A stretch of DNA of 25,296 bases from Clostridiales bacterium (GCA_019423725.1 JAHZAW010000042.1:24841-50136), one strand, 5' to 3'. Positions 7,518 to 15,430 are shown, counted from the first letter of the stretch. Program-made: numbers and translations. Notes: generated by a model not told the origin, from the sequence alone.

Positions 7518-8164
7518 TTTGTACCTCCGATCCAGCTCTCATCATCAGGGTTGTTTCTGAAAGCCATAAGTCTTGCTACGTCTTCTTTAGCTATATATCC
7601 TTCTTCAGCTGCTACCTCTGCGATAACATCGAAGTTTGTAAGGCTTATATTCTTAACATTGGCAGCGGCAAGCTTTTTAAGACCCTTTTCCATACCGTAT
7701 GTGAATATGCTGGCTATTCCAAGTACTTCAGCTCCTGCCTCTCTGAGAGCCTCAACTACCTCTACAGCGCTTCCGCCTGTGGAGATAAGGTCTTCGATAA
7801 CAACTACCTTCTGGCCCTTTTCAAGTTTACCTTCGATTCTGTTGTTTCTGCCGTGGTCCTTTGCTCCTGAGCGCACATAACCCATGGGCATATTGAGGAT
7901 ATGTCCTGTGATAGCTGCGTGGGCGATACCAGCTGTGCTTGTTCCCATAAGCACCTCACATTCGGGATACTCTGTCTTTACTACCTCAGCAAGGGCGTTT
8001 TCAACATCGTCCCTTACCTTGGGAGCTGTAAGTGTAAGTCTGTTGTCGCAGTAAATGGGGCTCTTGATTCCACTGGCCCATGTGAAGGGCTCTTCCGGCC
8101 TTAAAAATACTGCTCCTATAGAAAGCAGATCCTTGGCAATAAGTTTCTGTACATTTTCCATCAT
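7514..8164 (-). CDS. pyrE: Orotate phosphoribosyltransferase PyrE
   Basis: A 216-residue enzyme that attaches PRPP ribose phosphate to orotate, giving OMP. It has FTWASGIKSPIYCDNR (orotate-binding region, residues 27-42) and the PRPP-binding motif VVVIEDLISTGGSAVE in the second half. Two ATGs stand in tandem (8164 and 8161) behind AAGGAGA; either could be used. It lies 9 bp after pyrF and overlaps pyrB by 4 bp. The reaction feeds directly into PyrF, the preceding gene product. Confidence 0.96.
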   Translation of the reverse strand: MMENVQKLIAKDLLSIGAVFLRPEEPFTWASGIKSPIYCDNRLTLTAPKVRDDVENALAEVVKTEYPECEVLMGTSTAGIAHAAITGHILNMPMGYVRSGAKDHGRNNRIEGKLEKGQKVVVIEDLISTGGSAVEVVEALREAGAEVLGIASIFTYGMEKGLKKLAAANVKNISLTNFDVIAEVAAEEGYIAKEDVARLMAFRNNPDDESWIGGTK

Positions 8165-8173
8165 TATCTCTCC

Positions 8174-8872
8174 TTATCCTATAAATTCCTGAACACATCT
8201 TTCATAAGCGGCTACGGGATCAGCTGCCTGGGTAATGGGTCTTCCTACTACTATGTAATCTGAACCAATCTCCTTTGCTCTGGCAGGTGTCGTTATCCTG
8301 ACCTGGTCTCCGGCGTCACCATCTGCAAAACGTATTCCGGGTGTTACCGTAACAAAATCCTTTCCGCAGGCTTCGTGTACCTTTTCTGCTTCAAGGGGTG
8401 AGCATACTACGCCGTTAAGTCCTGCCTTTGCGGCGTTTTCTGCATAGTGCATAACTGTCTCTTCAAGACTTCTGTTTATATAAAGTTCCTTCTGCATTCT
8501 TTCTTCATCAGTCGATGTGAGCTGAGTAACGGCGATGAGCATGGGTCTTGTGCCGTCTTCTCTGGTGAGGCCTTTGATGGCAGCTTCCATCATAGCTATG
8601 GTTCCTGCGGCATGTACGTTTACCATATCCACATCAAGGTTTGAAAGAACTTTCATAGCCTTCATTACTGTGTTAGGGATATCGTGCAGCTTAAGGTCAA
8701 GGAATATTTTATGGCCTCTGTTTTTTATCTCCCTTACGATCTGGGGGCCTTCTGCATAAAAAAGCTCCATACCGATCTTCACAAAGGGTTTCTTTCCTGT
8801 AAATTTGTCAAGGAAAGCGAATGTTTCCTCAGCACTGTTAAAGTCACAGGCAATTATTACGTCTTTTCCCAT
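8174..8872 (-). CDS. pyrF: Orotidine 5'-phosphate decarboxylase PyrF
   Basis: A 232-residue (beta/alpha)8 enzyme that decarboxylates OMP to UMP, the last step of the pathway. The catalytic Asp-Lys-Asp cluster is in DLKLHDIPNT (residues 59-68), with Asp10 at the substrate site and the phosphate-binding GRPITQA near the C-terminus. The size fits the short subfamily typical of Bacillus and E. coli, not the longer clostridial form of about 300 residues. The start ATG shares its A with the pyrD stop (TAATG), behind GGAGGTG, so translation is coupled to pyrD. Confidence 0.96.
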   Translation of the reverse strand: MGKDVIIACDFNSAEETFAFLDKFTGKKPFVKIGMELFYAEGPQIVREIKNRGHKIFLDLKLHDIPNTVMKAMKVLSNLDVDMVNVHAAGTIAMMEAAIKGLTREDGTRPMLIAVTQLTSTDEERMQKELYINRSLEETVMHYAENAAKAGLNGVVCSPLEAEKVHEACGKDFVTVTPGIRFADGDAGDQVRITTPARAKEIGSDYIVVGRPITQAADPVAAYERCVQEFIG

Positions 8873-9783
8873 TAGTGCGCACCTCCGATTATACTCATTA
8901 GATCATCTATTTTATACTTCTCCATTGCAGCTGGAAGGTTTTCAACTATATTTTTGCAGGCAAAGGGCTCAACAAGGTTTGCGGCTCCAACTTCCACCGC
9001 TGTTGCTCCTGCAAGCATCATTTCGATGACATCATCTGCACTAGATACACCGCCCATTCCGATAATGGGTATCTTTACGGCCTCATATACCTGGTATACC
9101 ATTCTCAGGGCAACGGGGAATATGGCTTCTCCCGAAAATCCTCCCATTTTGTTGGCAACAACGGGCTTCTTAGTCCTAAGGTCTATCCTCATTCCAAGGA
9201 GAGTGTTTATCATACTTATGCCGTCAGCTCCCGCATCCTCGCAGGCTTTAGCTATCTCAGCTATATCCGTTACATTGGGGCTGAGCTTTATATATACGGG
9301 CTTTGTGGTCACCTTTTTTACCGCCTTTGTTACCTCAGCGGCAGCCTTAGCAGATGTACCAAATGCCATTCCTCCGTTATGTACATTTGGACAGCTGACA
9401 TTTACCTCGATTATTCCAACCTGGTCTTCCTTATCTATCCTCTCGCAGCAGTAAGCGTATTCGTCCACAGAAAACCCGCTTATATTTGCCACTACCTTTT
9501 TATTGAAGCATTTTTTAAGTTTGGGAAGTTCCTCGGATATTACCTTATCTATTCCGGGGTTCTGAAGTCCCACTGAGTTTATCATTCCTCTGGGACATTC
9601 AGCTATCCTTGGTGTGGGGTTTCCGAATCTGGGCTCCTTTGTGGTGCCCTTGAATGAAAAGCTTCCCAGCATATTTATATCGTAAAGTTCCGCGAACTCA
9701 TATCCGTATCCAAATGTTCCACTGGCGGGGATAACTGGATTATCAAGCTCTAATCCGCTTAATATGACCTTTGTGTTTACCAT
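8872..9783 (-). CDS. pyrD: Dihydroorotate dehydrogenase, class 1B catalytic subunit PyrD
   Basis: A 303-residue FMN enzyme oxidising dihydroorotate to orotate. Landmarks are IPASGTFGYGYE at the N-terminus, NVSCPNVHNGG (residues 128-138) with the active-site Cys131 used by class 1 enzymes, and the FMN-binding IIGMGGVSSADD. Class 1B enzymes use NAD+ through the partner PyrK, which is encoded immediately upstream and overlaps this gene by 7 bp. The start at 9783 follows AAAGGAGGAG. No membrane-anchoring extension is present, as expected for the soluble class suited to anaerobes. Confidence 0.96.
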   Translation of the reverse strand: MVNTKVILSGLELDNPVIPASGTFGYGYEFAELYDINMLGSFSFKGTTKEPRFGNPTPRIAECPRGMINSVGLQNPGIDKVISEELPKLKKCFNKKVVANISGFSVDEYAYCCERIDKEDQVGIIEVNVSCPNVHNGGMAFGTSAKAAAEVTKAVKKVTTKPVYIKLSPNVTDIAEIAKACEDAGADGISMINTLLGMRIDLRTKKPVVANKMGGFSGEAIFPVALRMVYQVYEAVKIPIIGMGGVSSADDVIEMMLAGATAVEVGAANLVEPFACKNIVENLPAAMEKYKIDDLMSIIGGAH

Positions 9784-10508
9784 ATTATCTCCTCCTTTTC
9801 AAGAACGGGGCCGTCTTTGCATATCCTCTTATTGCCGTACTTTGTCTCACAGCTGCATCCCATGCACGCTCCGAAACCGCAGCCCATCCTTTCCTCAAAG
9901 CTGAACTGTCCGCTGGTCTTTATGGCATTATATACCGCCTTTAACATGGGCTCAGGTCCGCATGTATACACATAAGTATAGTCGATGTCCTTTATGGCAT
10001 CTGTAACGAATCCCTTTACTCCCACACTGCCGTCAGCCGTGGCGATTATGACCTCAGCTCCCAGCTTTTCAAATTCTTCCTTGCAGAATATCTCATCGGC
10101 CTTATTGAATCCCATAACTACAATGGGCTTTTTACCTTCCGCAATGAGCCTTCTGCAGAGATTATACATGGGAGGTACTCCGGCTCCTCCTCCAATAAGG
10201 AGAGGTCTCTCACCGCTTTTTGACAGGTCATATCCGTTTCCAAGGCCTGTGAGTATGTCAAGCTCTGCTCCCTTTTCAAGGCCAGCCATGTATTCTGTTC
10301 CCTTTCCTACGGCCTTATAAATAAGTCCAAGTTTTCCTTCATCACAGTCATATACTGATATGGGCCTGCGCAGGAAAAATCCATCCAGCTTTATATTTAC
10401 AAACTGTCCTGCCTTTGTGATGGCTGAGGTGTCTCCCTCAAGGTTCATCCTGTATGTGTTAGCGGCAATCTTTTCATTTGCCGTCACCGTAAATACACTC
10501 TGTTTCAT
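9777..10508 (-). CDS. pyrK: Dihydroorotate dehydrogenase electron-transfer subunit PyrK
   Basis: A 243-residue flavoprotein that passes electrons from PyrD to NAD+. The FAD domain has RRPISVYD (residues 47-54), and the nucleotide-binding domain has LIGGGAGVPPMYNL (104-117) and YTCGPEPML. The C-terminal [2Fe-2S] site is C-x4-C-x2-C with a further distal Cys: Cys210, Cys215, Cys218 and Cys230, plus an extra Cys220. The start at 10508 has a weaker ribosome binding site (AAGGATGA) than its neighbours and lies 4 bp after pyrC, so it may depend on ribosomes arriving from pyrC. It overlaps pyrD by 7 bp. Confidence 0.95.
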   Translation of the reverse strand: MKQSVFTVTANEKIAANTYRMNLEGDTSAITKAGQFVNIKLDGFFLRRPISVYDCDEGKLGLIYKAVGKGTEYMAGLEKGAELDILTGLGNGYDLSKSGERPLLIGGGAGVPPMYNLCRRLIAEGKKPIVVMGFNKADEIFCKEEFEKLGAEVIIATADGSVGVKGFVTDAIKDIDYTYVYTCGPEPMLKAVYNAIKTSGQFSFEERMGCGFGACMGCSCETKYGNKRICKDGPVLEKEEIIW

Positions 10509-10512
10509 AAAA

Positions 10513-11775
10513 TCATCCTTTATAAACTATCTCGCCGTTTACCATGGTCATAAGGCATTTTCCGAAAACCTTCCAGCCTTCAAATGGTGTGCTCTTTCCC
10601 TTTGAGAGGAAATCCTTAGGGTCGATGACATATTCCTCATCCAGGTCGAATACCGTCAGGTCTGCTTTCTGTCCGGGCGCGATCTGAGAGCCTATGCCAA
10701 AACGCTTTTTTGCATTGGTATTGAGCAGCTCCATGGCCTTTTCCAGAGTTATTATGCCTTTTCTTACAAGTTCAGTATAAACTATGGGGAATGCCGTTTC
10801 CAGTCCGACAACGCCCATAAGACTGTTTTTAAGTCCTTTGCTCTTTTCCTCAGCTGTATGGGGAGCATGGTCTGTGGCTATGACATCTATGGTTCCGTCC
10901 TTGATGCCTTCGATAAGGGCCAGTCTGTCGCTCTCGTCTCTTATGGGAGGGTTCATCTTGAATCTTCCTTCTTCCTTCAGGTCCATATCGTTGAGCACAA
11001 GGTAATGGGGGCCTGTCTCACAGCTTATGTTTACGCCCTCGCTCTTTGCCTTTCTTATGAGCTCCACACTCTCCTTTGTGGATATGTGGCAGACGTGGTA
11101 GGCGCATCCTGTCTCTTTGACCAGTTCTATATCCCTTTCGATCTGCTTCCATTCGCTTTCGGAGCATATTCCCTTATGTCCGTGAAGGGCTGCATATTTT
11201 CCCTTATGGATATATCCGCCCTCAAGGAGTTCATTTACCTCACAGTGGGCAACTATCATCTTGCCCAGTTCCTTTGCCTTTTTCATGGCGCTTCTCATCA
11301 TATCGTCATTCTGTACGCCGTGGCCGTCATCGGAAAATGCTATGGCATAGGGAGCCATTCCATCCAGGTCAGCAAGTTCTCTGCCCATCTCTCCCACGGT
11401 TATGGCGCCATAGGGATAGACATGGACAGCCGCTGTTTTTTCTATGATGTCCACTTCTTCTTTTATGTTTTCCACCGAATCGGGCACCGGTTTGAGATTA
11501 GGCATGGCACATACGGAAGTATATCCTCCCCTGGCTGCTGCCTTTGTGCCTGTCTCTATCGTTTCCTTACACAAAAAACCCGGTTCTCTCAGATGAACAT
11601 GAACATCTGTAAAACCGGGAAAAATATATTTATTATTAAAATCAAAGGAAACAACGTTATCATCACTGTGAACGCTGCCGTCAACGGAAACAATTGTATT
11701 ATCTTTGATATAAATGTCTGTCTTTCTAAAACTGCCGTCAGTATATACATTTGCGTTTTTCAATAAACAGTCCAT
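10513..11775 (-). CDS. pyrC: Dihydroorotase PyrC (class I)
   Basis: A 420-residue amidohydrolase that closes carbamoyl aspartate to dihydroorotate. The metal motif DVHVHLREPG carries His59 and His61, and the late active-site motif ATDHAPHT is present. Length fits the long Gram-positive class rather than the short E. coli PyrC type. It is the first gene of the operon. ATG at 11775 is preceded by GGAGGG, a ribosome binding site that can be masked by a leader hairpin (see the leader entry). The set pyrC to pyrI covers all steps from carbamoyl phosphate to UMP; carAB is not in the window. Confidence 0.96.
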   Translation of the reverse strand: MDCLLKNANVYTDGSFRKTDIYIKDNTIVSVDGSVHSDDNVVSFDFNNKYIFPGFTDVHVHLREPGFLCKETIETGTKAAARGGYTSVCAMPNLKPVPDSVENIKEEVDIIEKTAAVHVYPYGAITVGEMGRELADLDGMAPYAIAFSDDGHGVQNDDMMRSAMKKAKELGKMIVAHCEVNELLEGGYIHKGKYAALHGHKGICSESEWKQIERDIELVKETGCAYHVCHISTKESVELIRKAKSEGVNISCETGPHYLVLNDMDLKEEGRFKMNPPIRDESDRLALIEGIKDGTIDVIATDHAPHTAEEKSKGLKNSLMGVVGLETAFPIVYTELVRKGIITLEKAMELLNTNAKKRFGIGSQIAPGQKADLTVFDLDEEYVIDPKDFLSKGKSTPFEGWKVFGKCLMTMVNGEIVYKG

Positions 11776-11783
11776 TGGTTACC

Positions 11784-11809
11784 CTCCGTTTCCATTCTAA
11801 ACACCGGAG
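11784..11809 (-). promoter_or_regulatory. pyrC leader hairpin overlapping the ribosome binding site
   Basis: CUCCG (11809-11805) can pair with CGGAG (11788-11784) across a 16-nt loop, and the second arm is the front of the pyrC ribosome binding site GGAGGG. The first arm lies at, or just upstream of, the predicted transcription start. Transcripts starting on an upstream C could therefore form more of the stem than transcripts starting on the downstream G. This is the same arrangement that lets E. coli and Salmonella pyrC respond to CTP. Pairing is visible; regulation is inferred. Confidence 0.45.
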
Positions 11810-11811
11810 AT

Positions 11812-11840
11812 ATTTTATCATTAGTGATATATGCTGTCAA
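11812..11840 (-). promoter_or_regulatory. Near-consensus sigma-A promoter of the pyr operon
   Basis: On the minus strand a perfect TTGACA (11840-11835) and TAAAAT (11817-11812) are 17 bp apart. The usual start distance places +1 near 11805-11807, within TCTCCGG, where both C and G starts are possible. The resulting leader is about 30 nt, which leaves no room for a PyrR-type attenuator. Confidence 0.8.
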
Positions 11841-11909
11841 GGGCGAAATGTATTTTATTTTACACAGTTTAACATTTTATATGATAATACTAAATATTTC
11901 CTGTCAAAG

Positions 11910-12836
11910 TTATATTGCGCTTACGCTCATTACCGTTCTTATTAAATAATAAACGATCGCTATGGCTACCAGCGGACGGGTATAGAAAAATCCAACTACT
12001 CCTTTTTCAGCCTTTTCCCTCTGGATATATTCCTTGATCTTTTTAAAATTAAGGATTATAACAGCTATGGCAACAGCTGTACAAGCGTACGTAAAGAGGC
12101 TGTCAAAAATACCGGCATAAGGGTAAATATTTCTAAGCTGTCCCGTTGCCTCAACAAATGCATTATTTAAAAAGTGAAGCAGTATGGATGCTCCAAGGGA
12201 ATATTCCATGGCTATGTAGCCAAATAAAATACCCATGACAAATGTTACCGGCAGCTGTACGATATTCTGATGCATAAGTGCAAATAATAATGCCGAAACG
12301 ACCATTGCGAAAGTTTTTCCATAGGGCTGAAGCTTTTTCATCAAAAGTCCCCTGAAAAGCAGTTCCTCAGTTATGGGAGCCGCAACGACCGAATAGACGA
12401 GGCTCGAAAAATATATGGAAGGATCGCTTGCCAGCGACACAGCCTCATCAAAATTGTATCCAGCCTGATAAAACAGACCTTCAATTGGTACAAGGAGCAG
12501 ACTGCATATGAGCTGAAGCCCCTGTATGATCGCAAATAAAATGATTACTGTTTTTATATCGATTTTTTTATTTCTTTCAAATGACGGCTTTCTCCTGCTG
12601 CACAAAAAAGCCAAAAGCACTGAAAGAGTCGACGCCGCTATAAGAGCGAAGCCAGTGTTATAAAGAAAGCTTTCTAACTCGGCAAGGTCAATGGAAGGAT
12701 TCTTCCCGATAAGATAAGCTGCTACCCCCGTGTTCGCAATATTGTATACTACCCCAAATGCAATATTGTACAAAATAAAAATAAGTACCAGACCATTAAA
12801 GTCTCTTCTGGCGGTTTTCTTATCAAACTCCACCAC
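11910..12836 (-). CDS. CPBP family intramembrane metalloprotease
   Basis: A 308-residue membrane protein with roughly eight hydrophobic segments. The CPBP/Rce1-like catalytic motifs are intact: EE-x3-R at Glu157, Glu158 and Arg162 (ITEELLFRG), His189 in FALMHQN, and H-x3-N at His221/Asn225 (LLHFLNNAF). Members cut proteins or peptides within the membrane; in Firmicutes some act in bacteriocin immunity or peptide processing, but no partner gene is seen here, so the substrate is unknown. The start is GTG at 12836 (a second GTG follows at once), with AGGAG five bases upstream. It stands alone, transcribed away from the spore-protein gene. Confidence 0.9.
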   Translation of the reverse strand: MVEFDKKTARRDFNGLVLIFILYNIAFGVVYNIANTGVAAYLIGKNPSIDLAELESFLYNTGFALIAASTLSVLLAFLCSRRKPSFERNKKIDIKTVIILFAIIQGLQLICSLLLVPIEGLFYQAGYNFDEAVSLASDPSIYFSSLVYSVVAAPITEELLFRGLLMKKLQPYGKTFAMVVSALLFALMHQNIVQLPVTFVMGILFGYIAMEYSLGASILLHFLNNAFVEATGQLRNIYPYAGIFDSLFTYACTAVAIAVIILNFKKIKEYIQREKAEKGVVGFFYTRPLVAIAIVYYLIRTVMSVSAI

Positions 12837-12865
12837 ATCATCTCCTATCTTTTTTTATATGGAAA

Positions 12866-12895
12866 AGTATAAAATAAAACCTGCTCAAACATCAA
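12866..12895 (-). promoter_or_regulatory. Possible promoter of the CPBP protease gene
   Basis: TTGATG (12895-12890) and TATACT (12871-12866) are 18 bp apart on the minus strand, about 30 bp before the GTG start. The match is fair and the spacing acceptable. The surroundings are AT-rich, so a chance match is possible. Confidence 0.4.
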
Positions 12896-13028
12896 CCGAA
12901 CAATTTCCTAATTTTTTACATCATTTCTCCAAAAAATACCTGACATATTTAAAATGCGCCGTGAAATAATACTAGCGTAACACAAAGGTTACAAAACATT
13001 TGAAACGTAAATCAGGAGGTTGATTTTA

Positions 13029-13241
13029 ATGTCATCTAGTAAAAGTACAAGCAGAGCAAGCATTCCCGAAGCAAGAGAAGCACTTGACCAGTTCAAGTAC
13101 GAAGTAGCTCAGGAACTTAACATTCCCTTAAAGAGAGGTTACAACGGAGACCTCACTTCCGCTCAGAACGGTTATGTAGGCGGATATATGGTTAAAAAAA
13201 TGATCGAAGCACAGGAAAAACAGATGTCAGGTATGCGCTAA
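13029..13241 (+). CDS. Alpha/beta-type small acid-soluble spore protein (SASP)
   Basis: A 70-residue protein that fits the alpha/beta SASP family end to end: IPEAREALDQFKYEVAQELNI (residues 13-32 approximately), then YNGDLTSAQNGYVGGYMVKKMIE. These proteins coat spore DNA, protect it from UV and heat, and are degraded at germination; the GPR protease site would be at KYEVA. The start is ATG at 13029 with AGGAGG nine bases upstream; an in-frame TTG at 13020 touches that site and is unlikely. The usual basic residue after LTS is Ala here. Expression is expected in the forespore under sigma-G; AATACTA at 12968-12974 could be part of a sigma-G -10, but I find no convincing -35. The gene is monocistronic with a strong terminator. 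Confidence 0.96.
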   Translation: MSSSKSTSRASIPEAREALDQFKYEVAQELNIPLKRGYNGDLTSAQNGYVGGYMVKKMIEAQEKQMSGMR

Positions 13242-13288
13242 GCAGCCATCTTTGAGTGCTGGATTTGATATAGCAGTATATTAACCAT

Positions 13289-13318
13289 AAACGGCATAGC
13301 TTAAGCTATGCCGTTTTT
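13289..13318. terminator. Strong terminator between convergent genes
   Basis: AAACGGCATAGC (13289-13300) pairs perfectly with GCTATGCCGTTT (13305-13316) around TTAA. A T-run follows on the plus strand (13314-13318), which ends the SASP transcript. On the minus strand only about three Ts follow, so termination of the convergent DUF6904-like gene is possible but weaker. Confidence 0.9.
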
Positions 13319-13333
13319 AATGTTATTTCCCTA

Positions 13334-14068
13334 TTACCACTCCCAGTCATCGGGATACTGTATCTCCTCAAGTATTCCAAAAAACAGGGATATGTTGCCG
13401 TCCTTTGAATGTTCTTTCATGGCTCTTTCTTTAGATAAATATTCTTCGTCCTTTACAGCCAGCTTTTCTATGACCTCAGCAAGTTTTTTGCCGCTCCCAC
13501 CGTCATTTATATACCTGATGTTCATAATATCCAGCCAGTCCTTACAGAAACCTCTGTATCTTAAGGTCTTTTTACGGCAGATCTCCTCAAAGTCAGTAAG
13601 AGGCTTTATTTTCTCAAAATCCTCCATCTCCATATGTCTTCTCACAGCATCATAAATAAGTGCCTGAAAAAATCTTATATAGGATTTGTTTACATATAGT
13701 TTATCCTTTATTTTCTGTGCGACAGATGAATTCTTTTCCTCCATCTTATCCACATAAAATTCATCGCTTTCAGACAGTATAATATAATCATTCAGAGCGT
13801 CAGCTACAAAAAACGCCTCCGGAAAAAGCATCGGAAATTTATAGCAGGGCGTATCAAAATTTGATTTGAAGCCGTCCCTTTCAGCCCTGTAGGCATGCAG
13901 GAGCTCAAAGGCAAAATGCTGTACCACCGAATGAACTTCACCATAGCCCTCATAGCTTGTCCTGTCTCCGGCAAAACCGCTTACCGCCTCTCTCAGGGCA
14001 AACAGATCCTCATAGTCCCCTAAAATATATATACCATTATAATTTTCTGTTATTTCCACGTTGAGCAT
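13334..14068 (-). CDS. Uncharacterised protein, DUF6904-like
   Basis: A 244-residue soluble protein with no signal peptide or membrane segment. The N-terminus (ENYNGIYILGDYEDLFALRE), the middle (LFPEAFFVADALNDYI) and the helical FFQALIYDAVRRHME resemble from memory the DUF6904 family of Firmicutes; I cannot confirm that by search. The C-terminal third is charged and helical, ending in an acidic, Trp-containing tail (YPDDWEW). No catalytic motif is recognisable, and no function is proposed. GGGAGGA lies before the ATG at 14068. It is a single gene, divergent from the cation efflux gene; an extended -10 (TGTTACAAT, 14110-14102) could drive it. It is convergent with the SASP gene, but no sporulation role can be read from that. 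Confidence 0.75.
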   Translation of the reverse strand: MLNVEITENYNGIYILGDYEDLFALREAVSGFAGDRTSYEGYGEVHSVVQHFAFELLHAYRAERDGFKSNFDTPCYKFPMLFPEAFFVADALNDYIILSESDEFYVDKMEEKNSSVAQKIKDKLYVNKSYIRFFQALIYDAVRRHMEMEDFEKIKPLTDFEEICRKKTLRYRGFCKDWLDIMNIRYINDGGSGKKLAEVIEKLAVKDEEYLSKERAMKEHSKDGNISLFFGILEEIQYPDDWEW

Positions 14069-14137
14069 ATAAAAATCCTCCCAGCCATCGGTTTTTAATA
14101 TATTGTAACATATAATACAATAGATTGATATTTATTA

Positions 14138-14165
14138 TTGAGTTTTTTTTCCATTGTGATATACT
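14138..14165 (+). promoter_or_regulatory. Promoter of the cation efflux gene
   Basis: TTGAGT (14138-14143) and TATACT (14160-14165) are 16 bp apart, with GGAGG at 14184-14188 before the ATG at 14198. The predicted leader is about 25 nt. It is too short for a metal riboswitch of the yybP-ykoY class, which controls many Mn exporters. Confidence 0.5.
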
Positions 14166-14197
14166 TATAAGAATATCCAAAACGGAGGCGCTTTTAA

Positions 14198-15388
14198 ATG
14201 CAAAACTGGCTAATAAAAAAATTCATAAAAGACTATGAAAATATAAATGATCTCAACGTAAGGACAGCCTATGGAAAACTTTCCGGAAAGGTCGGAATAT
14301 TCTGCAATGCACTGCTTTTTCTTGGAAAATTTGCAGTGGGCACCATATCAGGAAGTGTTTCTATCACAGCCGATGCCGTAAACAACCTTTCCGATGCGGC
14401 TTCCAGCATAATAAGCCTTCTGGGCTTTAAGATGGCTGAGAAACCCGCCGATGCTGACCATCCCTATGGCCATGCCAGATATGAATATCTGTCGGGACTT
14501 ACGGTGGCGGTAATGATAATAATAATCGGTGTAGAGCTTTTCAAGAGCAGTCTTGACAAGGTGCTCCATCCATCACCTGTTGATTTCAGCATAGTCACCG
14601 TTGCGGTACTTGCCGCATCTATACTTGTAAAACTCTGGATGGCTGTATTCAACAAATCCATGGGACAGAAAATAAACTCATCCACCCTTGAGGCCACATC
14701 TGCCGACAGCCGAAACGACGTAATAACAACATCGGCCGTTCTTATAGCTGCCCTTATCTCACACTTCTTTGACGTGGAACTGGATGGATATATGGGTATT
14801 GCCGTAGCTGTATTTATACTTTACAGCGGAGTCGGCCTTGTTAAAGACACCCTTGATCCTCTCCTTGGTGAAGCACCTGATCCTGCCCTTGTGGACCATA
14901 TCCAGAAAAAAATACTCAGCTATGACGGTGTGCTTGGCACCCATGACCTGATGATACACGATTATGGCCCTGGAAGGCAGTTCGCCAGCGTACATGTTGA
15001 GATGGCGGCGGAAGATGACGTTATCAAAAGCCACGATGTAATAGACAACATCGAGCGTGACTTCCTTGAAAACGAGAATCTTAATCTTATCGTCCACTAT
15101 GACCCCATCATAACCGGTGACGACAAAATAAATGATATGCGCTGCTGGCTTTCTGAGCAGGTAAAGACAATAGATGAGAACCTGACCATCCATGACCTGA
15201 GGATAGTCCCCGGTGAGACCCATACTAATCTTGTATTTGACTGTGTGATGCCCCATACTCTTAAGATGACACCGTCACAGTTAAAAACCGAGATAAGGAA
15301 ACTGGTAAATAAAAAATATCCCAACTACTACTGCGTTATGACCATAGATTCCAGCTATGCCGCCATGCCGCATACAAAAGAAGACTAA
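14198..15388 (+). CDS. Cation diffusion facilitator, MntE-like (probable manganese efflux)
   Basis: A 396-residue proton-coupled metal exporter with six transmembrane segments (about residues 30-225) and a long cytoplasmic C-terminal part with two ferredoxin-like stretches. The transport-site residues read N-x3-D in helix 2 (Asn62/Asp66 in ADAVNNLSDAASS) and D-x3-D in helix 5 (Asp170/Asp174 in ADSRNDV). This N-D-D-D set is the pattern I recall for the manganese exporter MntE of Streptococcus pneumoniae, which is of similar length; zinc exporters have His in these positions. The conserved HPYGH loop (88-92) is also present. Manganese is thus the likely substrate, with Fe or Co possible. Monocistronic, with its own promoter and a bidirectional terminator. 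Confidence 0.9.
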   Translation: MQNWLIKKFIKDYENINDLNVRTAYGKLSGKVGIFCNALLFLGKFAVGTISGSVSITADAVNNLSDAASSIISLLGFKMAEKPADADHPYGHARYEYLSGLTVAVMIIIIGVELFKSSLDKVLHPSPVDFSIVTVAVLAASILVKLWMAVFNKSMGQKINSSTLEATSADSRNDVITTSAVLIAALISHFFDVELDGYMGIAVAVFILYSGVGLVKDTLDPLLGEAPDPALVDHIQKKILSYDGVLGTHDLMIHDYGPGRQFASVHVEMAAEDDVIKSHDVIDNIERDFLENENLNLIVHYDPIITGDDKINDMRCWLSEQVKTIDENLTIHDLRIVPGETHTNLVFDCVMPHTLKMTPSQLKTEIRKLVNKKYPNYYCVMTIDSSYAAMPHTKED

Positions 15389-15389
15389 A

Positions 15390-15430
15390 AAATAAAGCGT
15401 ATCGGACATTGAGCCTGATACGCTTTATTT
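15390..15430. terminator. Bidirectional terminator
   Basis: AAATAAAGCGTATC (15390-15403) and GATACGCTTTATTT (15417-15430) form a 14-bp stem. It is flanked by Ts on the plus side and by As (Ts on the minus strand) on the other. It can end both the cation efflux gene and the convergent C26-mscS-DUF951-AEC operon. Confidence 0.88.

Noticed and set aside
10858..11766. A 302-codon open frame on the plus strand
   Set aside because: It lies entirely antisense to pyrC, which carries full dihydroorotase motifs. The translation is Cys/His/Tyr/Phe-rich with no recognisable domain and no ribosome binding site.
11776..11840. PyrR-dependent attenuator in front of the pyr operon
   Set aside because: The leader is about 30 nt with no PyrR-binding consensus and no terminator/antiterminator pair.
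14759..15256. A 165-codon minus-strand open frame
   Set aside because: It is antisense to the cation efflux gene and has no domain or ribosome binding site.
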